Part shown: positions 16,266-24,274 of the stretch, in pieces
How positions within the stretch are numbered: position 1 is the stretch's first letter
How the letters are laid out: every line of letters starts with the position of its first letter
Source of the DNA: Sinorhizobium sp. B11
Lineage (GTDB): Bacteria; Pseudomonadota; Alphaproteobacteria; Rhizobiales; Rhizobiaceae
Assembly: GCA_039725955.1 (NCBI GenBank)
Contig: CP091034.1
Coordinates: 2,542,001-2,606,000 of the forward strand
Direction of reading: 5' to 3'
DNA length: 64,000 nucleotides
Program-made: the position numbers and the translations under genes
Notes under the pieces: model-generated
Database searches by the model: none
Told to the model about the DNA's origin: nothing
The model's input: the letters and a program-made list of their open reading frames with translations, nothing else

Positions 16266-16946
16266 TTACTTGGGCTCCAGCCGCGCCATCACCCGCTCCG
16301 TCAGCCGGTCGCATTTCCAGCCGGCGAAGGGAAAGGCATCCATTGCCACCGGCCCGATCAAAGCGTCGAGTTGGCGGCGCAGCAGGGCGCGGGCGCGATG
16401 CAGGCGGCTGCGCACGGTTTCGGGCTTGAGCGACAGCATCTCGGCGGTTTCCTCGACGCTCATTTCCTCGATCACCCTGAGGATGAAGACGAGCCGGTAT
16501 TCTTCCGGCAGGCTGTCGGTCGCCTCTTCCACGAGTTTCAGGATCTGTCGCTGCGCCATGGTGATCTCGGGATTGTCGATGGGCGAACCGGTGGGAAAAT
16601 CGACGACGCGGCTTTGCATCGCCGCCGTATCGACGGAGACTTCCGGCATGCGGCGTTGCCTGCGAAGGCGGCCGAGCGCCTCGTTCATGACGATGCGCGT
16701 CAGCCAGGTGGAAAAGGCGCTGGCGCCCTGGAAATCGGCCAGGTGCCGGAATGCCTTGAGATAGGCATCTTGCAACGCGTCTTCCGCCATCGCATCTTCG
16801 CGCAGAATGCCGCGGGCAACGCGGAAGAGCCGCCGGTTATAGCGCCGCATGATGGCGCGGAAACCCCTGATATCGTTCGCCAGCGCCAGCGCCACCAGCT
16901 CGGGGTCGCTTCTATCCGCCAGCGATATCTCTGCCTGAAACGTCAT
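16266..16946 (-). CDS. ECF-type RNA polymerase sigma factor
   Basis: A 226-residue sigma-70 factor with only regions 2 and 4. Region 2 includes the core-binding RRLFRVARGILREDAMAEDALQ and KAFRHLADFQG-ASAFSTWLTRIV; region 4 is LPEEYRLVFILRVIEEMS with the helix-turn-helix VEETAEMLSLKPETVRSRLHR. The C-terminus is slightly extended (FAGWKCDRLTERVMARLEP). No anti-sigma gene adjoins it. Divergent from a DUF4142-cupredoxin operon across a 148-base gap that holds a 12-bp inverted repeat, so it probably drives that operon and perhaps itself. Confidence 0.93.
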   Translation of the reverse strand: MTFQAEISLADRSDPELVALALANDIRGFRAIMRRYNRRLFRVARGILREDAMAEDALQDAYLKAFRHLADFQGASAFSTWLTRIVMNEALGRLRRQRRMPEVSVDTAAMQSRVVDFPTGSPIDNPEITMAQRQILKLVEEATDSLPEEYRLVFILRVIEEMSVEETAEMLSLKPETVRSRLHRARALLRRQLDALIGPVAMDAFPFAGWKCDRLTERVMARLEPK

Positions 16947-16964
16947 GGCTCATCCTTTTTCCGC

Positions 16965-17045
16965 ATTGGATGCCGGGGCAAGCCAAAGGTTCCCGGCATC
17001 GCGAAAAAATCTTTCGGGAACGCCAGCCCGATACCGGCATCCAAT
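16965..17045. promoter_or_regulatory. Inverted repeat between divergent sigma-factor and DUF4142 genes
   Basis: ATTGGATGCCGG (16965-16976) is the exact reverse complement of CCGGCATCCAAT (17034-17045). A further partial copy, CCCGGCATC, lies near 16993. Placement in a divergent ECF region suggests symmetrical -35-type elements or an operator. Which of the two is not decided. Confidence 0.5.
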
Positions 17046-17094
17046 CCTGCGTAGGAAACATCGACCGGCACCTATCAGCCGGATGGAGGACCAG

Positions 17095-17616
17095 ATGCAC
17101 AAACACCTTATCGCCGCCCTCGCCGCCATGGCGCTCTCCGCGCCCGCAGCCCTTGCCGCCGGGCCAGCCCCCACCGATCCACAAATCGCCCATATCGCCT
17201 ATACGGCCGGCGTCATCGACATCGAGGCGGCCAAGCAGGCGGTCGAGAAATCGAAAGACAAGGAGGTCGTTGCCTTCGCCAAGGATATGATCCGCGACCA
17301 CGAGGCCGTCAACAAGCAGGCGCTCGATCTCGTCAAGAAGCTGAAGGTGACGCCTGAAGACAATGATACCAGCAAATCGCTGAGTGCCGATGCGAAAAAG
17401 GAGCGGGAGAAACTCTCCAAACTGAAGGGCGCCGCCTTCGACAAGGCCTATGTCGACAATGAGGTCGCCTATCACAAGGCGGTCAACAACGCCCTGAAGA
17501 CGACGCTGATCCCGGCCGCGCAGAACCCGGACCTGAAGAGCCTGCTCGAAACCGGCCTGAAACTCTTCGAAGGCCATGAGCAGCATGCCGAGCATGTCGC
17601 CTCGATGCTGAAATGA
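17095..17616 (+). CDS. DUF4142 exported protein
   Basis: A 173-residue protein with a signal peptide (HKHLIAALAAMALSAPAALAA). The mature part is a ferritin-like helical bundle of the DUF4142 family: DPQIAHIAYTAGVIDIEAAKQ, VVAFAKDMIRDHEAVNKQAL, and a C-terminal GLKLFEGHEQHAEHVASML. GGAGG lies just before the ATG. The following cupredoxin gene overlaps its stop, so the two are translated together. It is periplasmic and of unknown function, often stress-linked. Confidence 0.92.
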   Translation: MHKHLIAALAAMALSAPAALAAGPAPTDPQIAHIAYTAGVIDIEAAKQAVEKSKDKEVVAFAKDMIRDHEAVNKQALDLVKKLKVTPEDNDTSKSLSADAKKEREKLSKLKGAAFDKAYVDNEVAYHKAVNNALKTTLIPAAQNPDLKSLLETGLKLFEGHEQHAEHVASMLK

Positions 17617-17951
17617 AGGTCATGAGTGTCATGACCGCCATGGCGATCCTGCCTGGACTTTGCCTTGCGGCCGGCCTTTCCCTTCTCGGGACGGCCGCAA
17701 GCGCTGCCACGATCGAGGTGACCATCGAGAAGCTGGCATTCGAGCCGGCGGTGGTGACAGCCCATCCAGGCGATACGATCCTCTGGCACAACAAGGATGT
17801 GATGGATCACACCGCGACCTCGAAAGGCAATTTCGATGTGGTGATCCCGGCTGGCAAGTCGGGGTCCCTAGTGGTGAAGGAGGACGGAGCGTTCGACTAT
17901 CTCTGCCGGTATCATCCGAACATGAAGGGACGGATCGAGGTCGGGCCGTAG
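17613..17951 (+). CDS. Periplasmic cupredoxin-domain protein
   Basis: A 112-residue small blue-copper-like protein with a signal peptide (about 1-32). The type 1 copper ligands are all present: His66 in DHTAT, then Cys98, His101 and Met104 in LCRYHPNM. It resembles amicyanin or pseudoazurin and would carry electrons or hold copper in the periplasm. Its start overlaps the DUF4142 stop by four bases (ATGA). The pairing of DUF4142 and cupredoxin behind an ECF sigma suggests a redox or metal stress response. Confidence 0.88.
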   Translation: MKVMSVMTAMAILPGLCLAAGLSLLGTAASAATIEVTIEKLAFEPAVVTAHPGDTILWHNKDVMDHTATSKGNFDVVIPAGKSGSLVVKEDGAFDYLCRYHPNMKGRIEVGP

Positions 17952-18260
17952 GGGCAGCCTTGGGCCTTGCCAGGAATTTTTGGCCGTCAGCCCGGTCGTT
18001 GGCAAGGAAGACCCCTCCCCAACCCCTCCCCACAAGGGGGAGGGACTAACCCGGCTGTAGCCGGACACGAAAAACCGGAATTTTGACACTAGGTTCCGGA
18101 ATTTTCTTAAGGCGCTTCAAGGCCGTTTAAAAAAAATCGGACAATCAAGTCAAGGCGCCGAGGCAGTAGATCTGGAGGTGTTGTCGATCAACCCTCGCGC
18201 CGATTGCCGCGGCGGGTTTTCTAGACCGCGCTACCGCAAGCCGATGACCCATGACCTGAC
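17952..18260. other. Intergenic, no gene seen
   Basis: Holds a GC-rich intergenic palindrome (18008-18046) and two direct copies of CCGGAATTTT near 18078 and 18100. No ORF with a ribosome site or protein-like composition was found. Confidence 0.6.
18008..18046. repeat. GC-rich intergenic repeat, copy 1
   Basis: Two adjacent C-rich blocks ending in CCCCTCCCCACAAGGGGGAG. The reverse complement recurs at 21801-21841 with two or three mismatches. The two inverted copies enclose the block of unknown genes at 18.3-21.3 kb. Such palindromes are common between rhizobial genes. Confidence 0.65.
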
Positions 18261-19202
18261 TCATTGTTTGGTTTGATCGGTAACGTATCTATTCAGGACA
18301 AGGACTGCCGGCACGATCCACTCCCCGCCAGGCATTTTTTCCAGAGCCGGAAGGTGAGCTACCATCGCGTAGACTATGGCCACCGCGGCGGCAGCTTGAA
18401 GAACGCCAAAGACCGATTTGGCGGTCCCTTTAATGAAACTCCGAGCCCCCTTCGCAAGGAGTAGCGCGAGGTTTTGGAGTGAGGTCACTAGGGACCATTT
18501 CTGCCGAGCCGATGGCGCCGGCACGTCCACCCAATCTGCTGCCTGTTTGAAAGCTGCAGCGACTCCGGGATCAGCTATTTCCGTAGTTGGACCAAACCGC
18601 TCACTCAAGGTATTGCAGAGTTCGACGAGAGACTTCAGATCATCCCCGGAAACGCCTGCGTCGATTATGTTCTCATTGAACCGGCGCCACTCGCTGAACT
18701 GAGCCAGGTACCCGCTGATGCCCCGGCTATGGCCAAGCGCGAGACCATAGAGATCGGCAGGAAGTTCGTCGCGCAGCTCTACAATTACGCCACGGAGAGA
18801 GTCATTCATCATTCCCAATTGAATGATGTTCTGCTGGTTTTTCAAATGCGCATACAGCGCGTTCAGGGCACTGAGGAGGCGTCTATGGTTCGTGCCTTCC
18901 AACTCGCCGCATAGGCTCTCGCATTGTTCAACCAGCACGTCACGGGCAGCCCGTATATTATTTTCGTCCTGCGCGTCGAATACTGCTTCTTGCACCCGGA
19001 CACGTAGCCGGCCTCCGTCAATCTCGAATTGAAAAGGCGCCGGCACCTGAGCTTCTGGAGGCGGATGTTCAATTGCGGCCTGCTTCGCAGTTTCTTCATC
19101 GTAGATGGAGAGTGCTCGCGAGGCGAGTGTATGAGCGTGCCACACCGCCGTCTGCAGTACATCAAGTAACCGTGAAGGCGAACCATCCTCAGCCGATATC
19201 AT
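18261..19202 (-). CDS. Hypothetical protein with C-terminal membrane segments
   Basis: A 313-residue protein of unknown family. The N-terminal 240 residues are soluble and helical: LLDVLQTAVWHAHTLASRAL at the start, then NIRAARDVLVEQCESLCGEL and a long helix around 95-135. Two hydrophobic stretches near the end (VLQAAAAVAIVYAMVAHLPAL and EWIVPAVLVLNRYV) anchor it in the membrane. It overlaps the 95-residue gene upstream by four bases, so it is the last gene of a cassette with that gene and probably the HEFAH protein. Base composition is lower in GC than the host genes. Confidence 0.75.
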   Translation of the reverse strand: MISAEDGSPSRLLDVLQTAVWHAHTLASRALSIYDEETAKQAAIEHPPPEAQVPAPFQFEIDGGRLRVRVQEAVFDAQDENNIRAARDVLVEQCESLCGELEGTNHRRLLSALNALYAHLKNQQNIIQLGMMNDSLRGVIVELRDELPADLYGLALGHSRGISGYLAQFSEWRRFNENIIDAGVSGDDLKSLVELCNTLSERFGPTTEIADPGVAAAFKQAADWVDVPAPSARQKWSLVTSLQNLALLLAKGARSFIKGTAKSVFGVLQAAAAVAIVYAMVAHLPALEKMPGGEWIVPAVLVLNRYVTDQTKQ

Positions 19203-19486
19203 TGCCTCAGCGAGAGCGGCCGCGTTTGGCTCCCCCCGGCGGTCAGTGGAACCAATGAGTCATACATCCCAATCCAGTGCTGAGCTTCCGCCAGCCTCGA
19301 ATGGAAGTCAGCGTCACGCGCGGCCATTCGGTTCAGATGATATTTGAGTTGGTTTACAAGGCCAGGCTGCACGGTACGCCAGAGGCCGTTCGGATACAGT
19401 TCATCAAACGCCTCCTCACCGTTTTCCACCTCGCGTAGAGCATGCTCCAGCGAAGCTCGAAGGGCCTCTCGTTCGTTTTCCAGCAT
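19199..19486 (-). CDS. Small helical hypothetical protein
   Basis: A 95-residue, mostly helical and acidic protein (NEREALRASLEHALREVENG, later LVNQLKYHLNRMAARDADFH). No family recognised. Its stop overlaps the start of the 313-residue membrane protein by four bases, so the two are co-translated and may form a complex. It lies 93 bases after the HEFAH-protein gene. Confidence 0.7.
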   Translation of the reverse strand: MLENEREALRASLEHALREVENGEEAFDELYPNGLWRTVQPGLVNQLKYHLNRMAARDADFHSRLAEAQHWIGMYDSLVPLTAGGSQTRPLSLRQ

Positions 19487-19579
19487 GCGAAGGCTCCGAG
19501 TTCGGGATCATCCACCAAAGGGTTGGCACTACTTGCAGACCATAGGTGACGTTGCCTGACGAGCCCGCTGCGAATGACA

Positions 19580-20593
19580 TTACAGCAATGGCTCGTTGTG
19601 AAATCGATACTTCTTCCAGGCCGAGTTTAGCGCGCTATACTCGTCCATAACCTGCGCCACCCAGGTATCTTGGTCATCGAAACTCATATTTGCGATATAT
19701 ATATCTTTGTCCTCCTGGGGGATTCCCAATATCAAGTCCAGGAGGCGCGGAGCGTCAACCATCAGCTTCATGGTTGCTGCATTGCGCTCTTCCTGGGAGC
19801 TCCACGGTGCATGTTCCAATATGGCGATGACCAACATGTAATGACGGATTTCCGACGGCATGTAGTCTTCGGTTCCGAGACCGGTATGGACGCGCATAAC
19901 GAGAAAAAGCACTGAAACTGCTAACCCGGTGAAGAGTGGATCGATCCGCGCGACGTTATCGCCGAGCGAGATTCCGCAGAGCCAATCCGCAGGATTAATC
20001 GCCACTCGATTCTTGATCCGGTAGCCAGCATTATAGTCGGCTTCAAGTTCCATAGCCCTCGAGTAGGCCGGGTCATAGGCGGCCCAGTCTTTTTTGAAGA
20101 GCGCCGAATTTTCAGTCATAAAAAGAAGGTGCCCTTCAGTAATATGAGCGAACTCATGGTACAGAAGAACACTCCAGACTTCATTCAAGAAATCCTCGAA
20201 GAGCTGAACTCGAGGACCTTCGAGCTCAATGTCATTCGGGATCTGATTAAGTTTTTGCTCCACGGTCTCTAAGCCAGCGATGAATGGCAGAGGAACGCCA
20301 CTCGCTTCCGGCTTAGGAAGCTCGATACCTACGACGGAAGGAATGCATCGGGCGAGAGCAAAGAAGGTTGCTGTGATCAGATGTAACAGTCGGTTTGTTA
20401 TGAGGACTTCAAATCGCCACTGACCGGCCGCAGCCGGGACTATCGACGCAGCCATCCTGAGCGAATCCTCGCCGATGAAACGCAAGTTAAAATCGACGTT
20501 CGGAGGCATACTTGCCATTGTGTCGGCTTTCAATAAATCGAAAAGCCCTTTGACGTGCGCCTTCGCGTCGAAGTCACTCAGATACATTGACAT
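19580..20593 (-). CDS. Zincin-like metalloprotease candidate (HEFAH)
   Basis: A 337-residue protein with a zinc-protease motif, HEFAH at 146-150, inside a hydrophobic helix (VWSVLLYHEFAHITEGHLLF). About 32 residues later comes ELEADYNAGYR (182-192), which fits the third zinc ligand of M48- or Lit-like gluzincins (E-x-E-A-D). A hydrophobic helix lies around 220-238. No closer family recognised. The ATG at 20587 (residue 3) is better spaced from GGGGGAA and may be the true start. It heads a three-gene minus-strand cassette beside a dead DNA methylase and phage genes. Confidence 0.75.
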   Translation of the reverse strand: MSMYLSDFDAKAHVKGLFDLLKADTMASMPPNVDFNLRFIGEDSLRMAASIVPAAAGQWRFEVLITNRLLHLITATFFALARCIPSVVGIELPKPEASGVPLPFIAGLETVEQKLNQIPNDIELEGPRVQLFEDFLNEVWSVLLYHEFAHITEGHLLFMTENSALFKKDWAAYDPAYSRAMELEADYNAGYRIKNRVAINPADWLCGISLGDNVARIDPLFTGLAVSVLFLVMRVHTGLGTEDYMPSEIRHYMLVIAILEHAPWSSQEERNAATMKLMVDAPRLLDLILGIPQEDKDIYIANMSFDDQDTWVAQVMDEYSALNSAWKKYRFHNEPLL

Positions 20594-20840
20594 TTCCCCC
20601 GAGGATTCGACCTGAGGATAGCGTGCGAAACTTGGCGTGCAATTATATCGTTAACACCCCGCCGCAGATTCTCGCTGATGTAACGCAGTCAACTTTCAGC
20701 AAGAAGACGGGCTATACTCTCGCAAGTCGCCTAACGCGCCTAGCCCGCGTCTTGAGATTGCTAATCTCAGGACGCGAAAGCAATTCTCGGCTTCTCGAAA
20801 CCCACAGGGTCTTAAGTCGGTTTAGTAAGCCCAGCGTCAT

Positions 20841-21260
20841 CTACGCTCCTCGGATGATCAGCTCCCTTGCTGGCATACCTTCACCGCCTGCAACCGAGTA
20901 AGTCAATTCCGCTTCGTGCTGCTCAAATCCAGCAAAGATCTCACGGATCGCCGGATTGTCATTTATCGACAGGATCAATTTCCCTTTAAGACGCCGTAAA
21001 CGCTCTGCCATGATCGCAAACTGCTCGCGACCGAACAGGCTCGTAGTCGCCCTCGCTGCCGAAATACGGCGGATCGAGATAGAACAGCGTCCCCGGCCGA
21101 TCATACCGATCGATAAAATCCGGCCAGTCCAAGTTCTCGATGACGACGCCCGAAAGGCGCTCGTGGACATCCTCTAGAAGCGGTGCCAACCGCGTCAGGT
21201 TGAACCGCGCACCACCATCCCCCAAAGAGCCGCGACCCTCATGACGAGATGAAGAGTGGA
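20841..21260 (-). pseudogene. DNA adenine methylase remnant (truncated, frameshifted)
   Basis: Minus-strand frames spell the middle and end of a Dam-type N6-adenine methylase. One frame has FNLTRLAPLLEDVHERLSGV and GTLFYLDPPYFGSEGDY, with the catalytic DPPY. The frame then shifts near 21045, and the other frame continues LFGREQFAIMAERLRRLKGK to ELIIRGA. The N-terminal SAM-binding half is absent and a stop lies upstream. It is therefore a pseudogene, probably left over from a phage or mobile element next to the capsid genes. Confidence 0.85.
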
Positions 21261-21982
21261 GGCTTCGGTGCGGCTTGAGCTATCTCTGCAGAATACGGCC
21301 GACTTTGTGGCGCAACGCGGACCTTGCTAAACGGCGGCAATGTGGAAATCTTCCCGACGCCGAACGCAGGCCATCGCCTTGATTTATTTGCTAATTAGAG
21401 AAGGTGAAAAGATTTCCGCGCACATGTGGAAATTTTTTTTGGCGAAAGGGCAAAATACGCCAAGAGCGCGGTCGCTCATTGCGTCGCGAATAACGTTAGA
21501 AGCCTTGTTTTGTGGGCTTGAAGGGTACTTGAAGGGGGTTGGACTTTTTCTCGAAAGCATTTGAGGCAAACATCCAATTCAGGCAGCTTTCGTTGTGAAA
21601 CTGCCCATTTGCGATTCGAACTGTCAAAGACAACTCACGGGATTTCCGCAGCGTGCCAGCTAAGAGCCTGATTTTAGGTGCCTTTGCGCAAGATCCCGGA
21701 TAATCCCAGAGATTCCCACATATTCCGGATACCGGTGTCAGACAACACCGGCGGCACTTCCAAAACGCCTGACATGGGGAGAACGGGTGCGGCAGCTTAC
21801 GCCCCTCCCCCTTGTGGGGAGGGGTTTGGGGCGGGGTCTTCGTCACGAGCTCTAAGCAAACTGTTCCCCCCATGTCACCCCCACAACCATTCATCCCCCA
21901 CCCTCCCGCCATCAAGCCAAATCGGCCGGATGGTGGATGATCATCCGTTCCGGCCACACCGCCACCAGGATCGGATGACCCC
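21261..21982. other. Intergenic between methylase remnant and phage genes, no gene seen
   Basis: Contains the second copy of the GC-rich repeat (21801-21841). Short frames here have no ribosome site and no protein-like composition. The left part (21330-21620) is lower in GC and may be debris of a mobile element. I saw no tRNA or clear attachment site. Confidence 0.5.
21801..21841. repeat. GC-rich intergenic repeat, copy 2 (inverted)
   Basis: CCCCTCCCCCTTGTGGGGAG and the bases after it form the inverted counterpart of 18008-18046. Confidence 0.65.
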
Positions 21983-22222
21983 ATGTGCATGTTCTCCTCG
22001 CCGCCGAAAGCCGAGCCGCCGCAGGCGCCGCCCGAATACGCCCAGCAGAAGACGCCTGATTATGCGGCGGCCCAGTCCGCCGCCGCGCGCCGCGCTTCCG
22101 ACAAGGTGAAGGGCGCCTCCTCCACCATTCTCACCTCGCCTTCGGGCGCGCCGCCGCTTGCCGATACGCAGTCACCGCTGCTCTCGGGCAACAGCCTCAA
22201 GAAGACGCTGCTCGGGCAGTAA
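21983..22222 (+). CDS. Small phage-cassette protein
   Basis: A 79-residue Pro/Ala/Ser-rich protein (MCMFSSPPKAEPPQAPPEYA, ending LLSGNSLKKTLLGQ). Small proteins of this composition sit directly before the portal gene in podovirus-like prophages of alphaproteobacteria. It ends 13 bases before the portal start. Probably disordered; function unknown. Confidence 0.65.
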   Translation: MCMFSSPPKAEPPQAPPEYAQQKTPDYAAAQSAAARRASDKVKGASSTILTSPSGAPPLADTQSPLLSGNSLKKTLLGQ

Positions 22223-22235
22223 GGCGGAGAGATCA

Positions 22236-23921
22236 ATGGAAAATCCTCGTCGCGACAACGAGACACAGATTGCCTATCACCGCCGCCGGCTGAATGAGCT
22301 GAAGGAGGTTCGCCAGCCCTGGGAGGCCGAATGGCGGGCGCTCGCCGAGCATATCGAGCCGACGCGCCTCAGGCTGCATTCCGGCCGCGAAGGCCCGCGC
22401 TCGCGCGACAAGATCGTCGACAGCACCGGCACCCATGCCTATGAGACGCTGAAATCGGGCATGCATTCGGGCCTGACCTCGCCCGCCCGCCCCTGGTTTC
22501 GCCTCACCACCTTCGATCCTGATCTGAAGAAGCTCGACGCCGTCAAAGTCTATCTCGCCGCCGTGCAGGACAAGATGCGCGAGGTCTTTGCCGCCTCCAA
22601 TCTCTACCGCGCCTTCCATATCGGCTATGGCGATCTCGGCCAGTTCGGCCAGTCGGTGGCGATCCTCGTGGAAGACGAGGAGACCGTCATCCGCGTGCAG
22701 CAGCTGGTGCATGGCCGCTTCTGGATCGCCCGCGACCACAAGGGCAAGGCGACCACCCTCTACCGCACCTTCCGCTGGTCGGTGCAGCGCATCATCGAGC
22801 GCTTCGGCTACGACAATGTGCCGGAGCGGGTAAAGAGCCTCTATGACAGCTCCAGATATGGCGAATGTTTCGATGTCTACCACGCCATCGAGCCGCGCTA
22901 CGACCGTGACCCCAGGCTGATCGACAAGCGCAACAAGCCGTACCTGTCCAATTACTGGATCGACGAGATCGGTTCGGAACTGCTGGAGGAAAGCGGCTTC
23001 GACAGCAATCCCATCATCGCGCCGGCCTGGGAATTGTCCGAGGACGATCACTATGCGCTCTCGCCCGGCCAGAAGGCGCTCGGCGATATCAGGATGCTGC
23101 AGCTGGAGCAGATGCGAAAGCTCGAAGGCATCGACAAGAAGGTGCGCCCGCCGATGAACGCGCCGACCTCGATGCAGAACAGTCCGGCCTCGCTGCTGCC
23201 GGGTGCGGTGAACTATGTGGATGACCCCACCGGCAAGGGCTTCCGGCCCGCGATGGAGGTGAACCTCAGCCTGATGGAGCTGCGCGAAGACATTCAGGAA
23301 GTGCAGAACCGCATCGAAAAAACCTTCTTTGCCGATCTGTTCTTTGCCATCACCAATATGGAGGGCGTGCAGCCGCGCAACCAGTTCGAGCTGACCCAGC
23401 GCAAGGAAGAGCAGCTGCTGCAGCTTGGCCCCGTGCTCGAAAACGTCTTCGGTGATCAGCTGGGACCGACCATCGACCGCACCTTCGATATTCTGGCCGC
23501 CCGCGACGAGCTGCCCCCGCCCCCGCCGGAACTGCAGGGCACGGAGCTGAAGGTCGAATATATCTCGACACTCGCGCAGGCGCAGCAGGCGGTCGCGACA
23601 GGCGCGATCGAGCGCGGCGTCGCCTTCATGGGCCAGGTCTCGGCAGTCAAACCGGAAGCGCTCGACAAGCTCGATGTCGATGAGGCGATCGATCTCTATT
23701 TCGATGCGATCGGCGCGCCGCCCTCGATGATCCTTGCCGATGACAAGGTGGAGGCGATCCGCGCGCAGCGGGCACAGCAGATGCAGGCGGCGCAGACCGC
23801 ACAGATGGCCTCGCAGGTGGCGCCTGCGCTGAACCAGGGCGCCAAGGCAGCGCAGGTACTGGCAGACGCCAATGACAACCCGAATGGCGCTGCCCTGCTG
23901 CGCCAGCTGGGGCTCGCCTGA
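22236..23921 (+). CDS. Phage portal (head-to-tail connector) protein
   Basis: A 561-residue portal protein of the T7/BPP-1 podovirus type. Motifs: RRRLNELKEVRQPWEAEWRA at the N-terminus; DSTGTHAYETLKSGMHSGLT and SPARPWFRL; and a C-terminal Gln/Ala-rich helical region (RAQQMQAAQTAQMASQVAPA) that forms the inner barrel. It forms the twelve-subunit ring through which DNA enters the head. I chose the ATG at 22236, which follows GGCGGAGAG. The next gene starts within its stop codon (TGATG). Confidence 0.9.
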   Translation: MENPRRDNETQIAYHRRRLNELKEVRQPWEAEWRALAEHIEPTRLRLHSGREGPRSRDKIVDSTGTHAYETLKSGMHSGLTSPARPWFRLTTFDPDLKKLDAVKVYLAAVQDKMREVFAASNLYRAFHIGYGDLGQFGQSVAILVEDEETVIRVQQLVHGRFWIARDHKGKATTLYRTFRWSVQRIIERFGYDNVPERVKSLYDSSRYGECFDVYHAIEPRYDRDPRLIDKRNKPYLSNYWIDEIGSELLEESGFDSNPIIAPAWELSEDDHYALSPGQKALGDIRMLQLEQMRKLEGIDKKVRPPMNAPTSMQNSPASLLPGAVNYVDDPTGKGFRPAMEVNLSLMELREDIQEVQNRIEKTFFADLFFAITNMEGVQPRNQFELTQRKEEQLLQLGPVLENVFGDQLGPTIDRTFDILAARDELPPPPPELQGTELKVEYISTLAQAQQAVATGAIERGVAFMGQVSAVKPEALDKLDVDEAIDLYFDAIGAPPSMILADDKVEAIRAQRAQQMQAAQTAQMASQVAPALNQGAKAAQVLADANDNPNGAALLRQLGLA

Positions 23922-24274
23922 TGGAGCAGTTTAAGGATCAACCATCCATCCCCCAAAACCTGGGACGAGACGAAATCACCGCGGCCTTCCGCGATGTCTT
24001 CGCCAGCGCATCCGGCAAGCGTGTGCTCTTCTGGATGCTGGAACAATGCGCGATCTACCAGGAGGCCTATGCCGGCGAACTCGTCAACGCCACGCATTAC
24101 ACGCTTGGCAAGCAGGGCGTCGGTCGCCGGCTGATCGCCGAGCTCGATCGCATCGACCCAACGCTCTATCCGCGCCTGCTTCTGGCGATCGCGGATCTCA
24201 AGGCAAACGACAAGGCAGCGGCGGCAAGCCGCGCCGCAAGCGAGGAAGGCGAAGAACATGACGTTGATGCTTAG
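23921..24274 (+). CDS. Bbp19-like phage protein
   Basis: A 117-residue protein like the Bbp19 family, named after Bordetella phage BPP-1: AAFRDVFASASGKRVLFWML, then GELVNATHYTLGKQGVGRRL. It is small, helical and found between portal and scaffold genes. Its ATG overlaps the portal stop and its end overlaps the scaffold start, so the three genes are tightly coupled. Role in head assembly is inferred from position. Confidence 0.85.
   Translation: MEQFKDQPSIPQNLGRDEITAAFRDVFASASGKRVLFWMLEQCAIYQEAYAGELVNATHYTLGKQGVGRRLIAELDRIDPTLYPRLLLAIADLKANDKAAAASRAASEEGEEHDVDA

Noticed and set aside
20587..20901. 104-residue plus-strand frame between the HEFAH gene and Dam remnant
   Set aside because: Overlaps the Dam remnant, has no ribosome site and no protein-like pattern.
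21590..21760. Possible tRNA-derived attachment site near the phage cassette
   Set aside because: A GATTCGAAC-like string is present, but no cloverleaf or matching second copy could be drawn.
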